Part shown: positions 62,369-64,000 of the stretch, piece after piece
How the letters are laid out: each line of letters starts with the position of its first letter
How positions within the stretch are numbered: position 1 is the stretch's first letter
From: Enhydrobacter sp.
Lineage (GTDB): Bacteria > Pseudomonadota > Alphaproteobacteria > Reyranellales > Reyranellaceae
Reading direction: 5' to 3'
DNA: 64,000 bases
NCBI RefSeq assembly: GCF_030246845.1
Contig: NZ_CP126889.1
Coordinates: 3,033,001-3,097,000, forward strand
Translations under genes and position numbers: made by a program
The notes under the pieces: generated by a model
The model's input: only the letters and a program-made list of their open reading frames with translations
What the model was told of the DNA's origin: nothing
Database searches by the model: none

Positions 62369-63466
62369 TTACCGAGCCGTCCTGGTGTCGATGGTCGGCT
62401 CGACCGACATGCCGGGCCGCAGCAAGCCTTCGAGCTTTTCGTCGTCCAGCACGATCTTGACTGGAATGCGCTGCACGATCTTGGTGAAGTTGCCGGTCGC
62501 GTTGTCGGGCGGCAGCAGCGCGAACTCGAGGCCGCTGGCCGGCGACAGGCTGTCGACATGACCCTCGAGCGTCACGCCCGGGAAGCTGTCGATCTCGACG
62601 TTTGCCGGCTGGCCGGGGCGCACGCGGGAAAGCTGCGTTTCCTTGTAGTTGGCGACGACATAGACGGCATGCAGCGGCACCACCGCCATCAGGGCCGTGC
62701 CGGCCTGCACGAACTGGCCGACGCGCAGCGAGCGGGCGCCGACGGTGCCGTCGACCGGCGCGCTGACCGTCGTGTAGGAAAGGTTCAGCTCCGCCTGGTG
62801 TCGGTTGGCGAGGCTGCGGTCCCGGCTCGCTTCGGCGCGGCCGCGCTCGGTCCTCAGCACATCGACCTTGCGCTCGGCAACCAGCAGGCTGGCGCGGTCG
62901 TGCCGGAGCTGGGCGGTCTTCTCCTTGAGCGCCGTCTCGGCCTGCTGGGCGCGCTGCACGGTGCCGTATCCGGTCTTCACCAGGGCGCTGTAGCGGGCGT
63001 TGTCGGCCTTGGCGAAGCTGAGCGCGGCCTCGGCCGAGGCGATGTCGGCCTCGGTCTGGTCGATCACCGACTGCTGCTGGGCGATCTGTGCATCGAGGTT
63101 GCGAAGGGCCGCCTCGGCCGCCTCGACCTCGGCGTTGGCCCGGTCCAGCGCGACGCGGAAGTCGCGGTCGTCGATGCGCGCCAGCACCTGGCCGGCCTTG
63201 ACCTTCTGGTTGTCCTCCACCAGCACCGCGGTGATGTATCCCGAGATCCGCGGCGCGACCGTGGTGTAATCGGCCTGGACATAGGCGTTGTCCGTCGACA
63301 CCTGGTACTGGCCGACTTTCCAGTAGTCATAGCCGTAGTCGATCGCGACACCGAGGGTCGCCAGAAGACCGACGCCGAGCGCCGAACGCTTCAGGGCGGT
63401 CCTCGAAAGCAGCGCGCTGTTGCTGCGGGCGAGACCGGCGATGACGGCATAAGAAAGCAGGGACAT
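62369..63466 (-). CDS. HlyD/EmrA-family membrane fusion protein
   Basis: A 365-residue periplasmic adaptor: a TM anchor near residues 28-45, the lipoyl half-motifs VAPRISGYITAVLVEDNQ and SAPVDGTVGARSLRVG, and a long coiled coil between (about 95-205). The start ATG at 63466 was chosen on the codon frame. It is first in the pump operon and divergent from a LysR gene. Confidence 0.92.
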   Translation of the reverse strand: MSLLSYAVIAGLARSNSALLSRTALKRSALGVGLLATLGVAIDYGYDYWKVGQYQVSTDNAYVQADYTTVAPRISGYITAVLVEDNQKVKAGQVLARIDDRDFRVALDRANAEVEAAEAALRNLDAQIAQQQSVIDQTEADIASAEAALSFAKADNARYSALVKTGYGTVQRAQQAETALKEKTAQLRHDRASLLVAERKVDVLRTERGRAEASRDRSLANRHQAELNLSYTTVSAPVDGTVGARSLRVGQFVQAGTALMAVVPLHAVYVVANYKETQLSRVRPGQPANVEIDSFPGVTLEGHVDSLSPASGLEFALLPPDNATGNFTKIVQRIPVKIVLDDEKLEGLLRPGMSVEPTIDTRTAR

Positions 63467-63512
63467 GCAAACTCCGCGTTCTGATGCCGGATAGATGCCC
63501 TTGCGTGTAGCA

Positions 63513-63562
63513 ATTGATAATCTCTCAATTTTTTGAAATATTATCCCGAAATGATTGATAAT
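63513..63562. promoter_or_regulatory. direct repeat ATTGATAAT in the LysR-pump divergent gap
   Basis: ATTGATAAT occurs at 63513-63521 and 63554-63562, 41 bp apart (about four helical turns), in an AT-rich 106-bp gap. The second copy continues to ATTGATAATTGA. This is a likely LysR binding region controlling both units. Confidence 0.5.
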
Positions 63563-63572
63563 TGAGGCCCGG

Positions 63573-64000
63573 ATGGATCGGCTCACCGGCCTGACGGTTT
63601 TCTCTCAAGTCGTTGAGTCAGGCGGATTTTCCGCTGCAGCACGGCGGCTGAACATGTCCACCACCATGGTCAGCAACCATGTCCAGGCGCTCGAGGGACG
63701 ACTGGGAGCCCGTTTGCTGAACCGGACCACGCGGCGGGTGAACCTGACCGATGTGGGCAGGGCCTACTACGAGCGTTGCCGCCGTATCCTCGCCGACCTT
63801 GAGGAGGCCGACCAGGCGGCGGGCCTGCTGCAATCGACGGTGCGCGGCACGCTGCGGCTCTATACCGGCGCCCACCTCGTGCCCTTCATTGCGCCGGTCG
63901 TCATCGATTTCCTCGCCCGCTATCCCGAGGCCTCGGTCGACCTCAATGCCGGCGAGCGCAATGTCGACATGATCGAGGAGGGGCTGGATCTTGCAATTCG
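63573..64000 (+). CDS. LysR family transcriptional regulator (3' end outside window)
   Basis: An N-terminal winged helix (LTGLTVFSQVVESGGFSAAA, then MSTTMVSNHVQALEGRLGARL) is followed by the linker TTRRVNLTDVGRAYYERC and the start of the effector domain; 142 residues are visible. It is divergent from the efflux pump operon and is probably its regulator. A GAGG site precedes the ATG. Confidence 0.93.
   Translation, partial: MDRLTGLTVFSQVVESGGFSAAARRLNMSTTMVSNHVQALEGRLGARLLNRTTRRVNLTDVGRAYYERCRRILADLEEADQAAGLLQSTVRGTLRLYTGAHLVPFIAPVVIDFLARYPEASVDLNAGERNVDMIEEGLDLAI

Noticed and set aside
1..64000. CRISPR arrays, tRNA or rRNA genes, prophage modules
   Set aside because: No regularly spaced repeats, cloverleaf-like stretches, rRNA signatures or phage structural genes were recognised; tRNA detection by eye is not exhaustive.

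Overview
The window is GC-rich, densely coded bacterial DNA with about 70 genes. No rRNA, tRNA or CRISPR array is visible. The gene mix (class III alcohol dehydrogenase, CioAB-type cytochrome bd oxidase with a DUF2474 peptide, many SDRs, CaiB/BaiF CoA-transferases, LLM flavoproteins, HCCA isomerase and host-attachment families, leuCD, HU) fits the accessory-rich chromosome of a metabolically versatile alphaproteobacterium. A Reyranella- or Bradyrhizobium-like soil organism is my best guess, but that is inference and not tested.

Layout. 1-2.35 kb: the 3' part of a 3-hydroxybenzoate 6-hydroxylase-like monooxygenase, an alpha/beta hydrolase and an ABM-domain protein. 2.36-4.0 kb: an intact IS1380-family insertion sequence with 15-19 bp terminal inverted repeats and a probable CTAG target duplication. 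It sits exactly at the stop codon of a glycoside-hydrolase-like gene (4.0-5.2 kb), which follows a DoxX gene. 5.8-6.9 kb: an extended-SDR reductase. 6.9-18.4 kb: a long leftward catabolic series of SDRs, an amino-acid-type ABC importer without its ATPase, a carboxymuconolactone-decarboxylase-like protein, SMP-30, a metallo-beta-lactamase-fold hydrolase, glutathione-dependent formaldehyde dehydrogenase, nitronate monooxygenase and two tandem CoA-transferases, of which one lacks the catalytic Asp. 18.4-27.5 kb: an LLM flavoprotein, a large perfect palindrome, a decayed MBL-fold gene, a Cys-less thiolase-like protein with its DUF35 partner, an orphan CoxL-type molybdenum hydroxylase subunit, an orphan HyuB, a secreted unknown protein and an asparaginase. 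27.5-31.9 kb: DUF983 divergent from a MocR regulator, then cydAB and a tiny CydX-like peptide. 31.9-38.4 kb: small housekeeping and regulatory genes (DUF1428, MliC-like lipoprotein, hydrolases, HPF/RaiA, Lrp/AsnC, a 2-hydroxyacid dehydrogenase).

38.4-38.7 kb holds the most interesting signal. A 72-residue SelW/Rdx-family gene on the minus strand has an in-frame TGA exactly where the second redox residue of the CxxC/CxxU motif belongs, followed by a SECIS-like hairpin. It is a probable selenoprotein W-like gene that ordinary ORF calling misses.

38.7-57.5 kb: oxidoreductases, an MFS carrier, a nucleotide cyclase, a beta-lactamase-like hydrolase, a phytanoyl-CoA-dioxygenase-like protein, oligopeptidase B, an HpcH aldolase, an M. 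tuberculosis-type ahpC-ahpD peroxidase pair, an aldehyde dehydrogenase, and an amidase with a small GatC/AtzG-like companion and a thioesterase. 57.7-64 kb: HU with a clear terminator, leuCD, an AhpD-like protein, and an EmrAB-type efflux pair divergent from a LysR gene that runs off the window. Four copies of one palindromic intergenic repeat (about 13.0, 38.4, 54.9 and 60.3 kb) lie at gene ends and probably act as transcription terminators.
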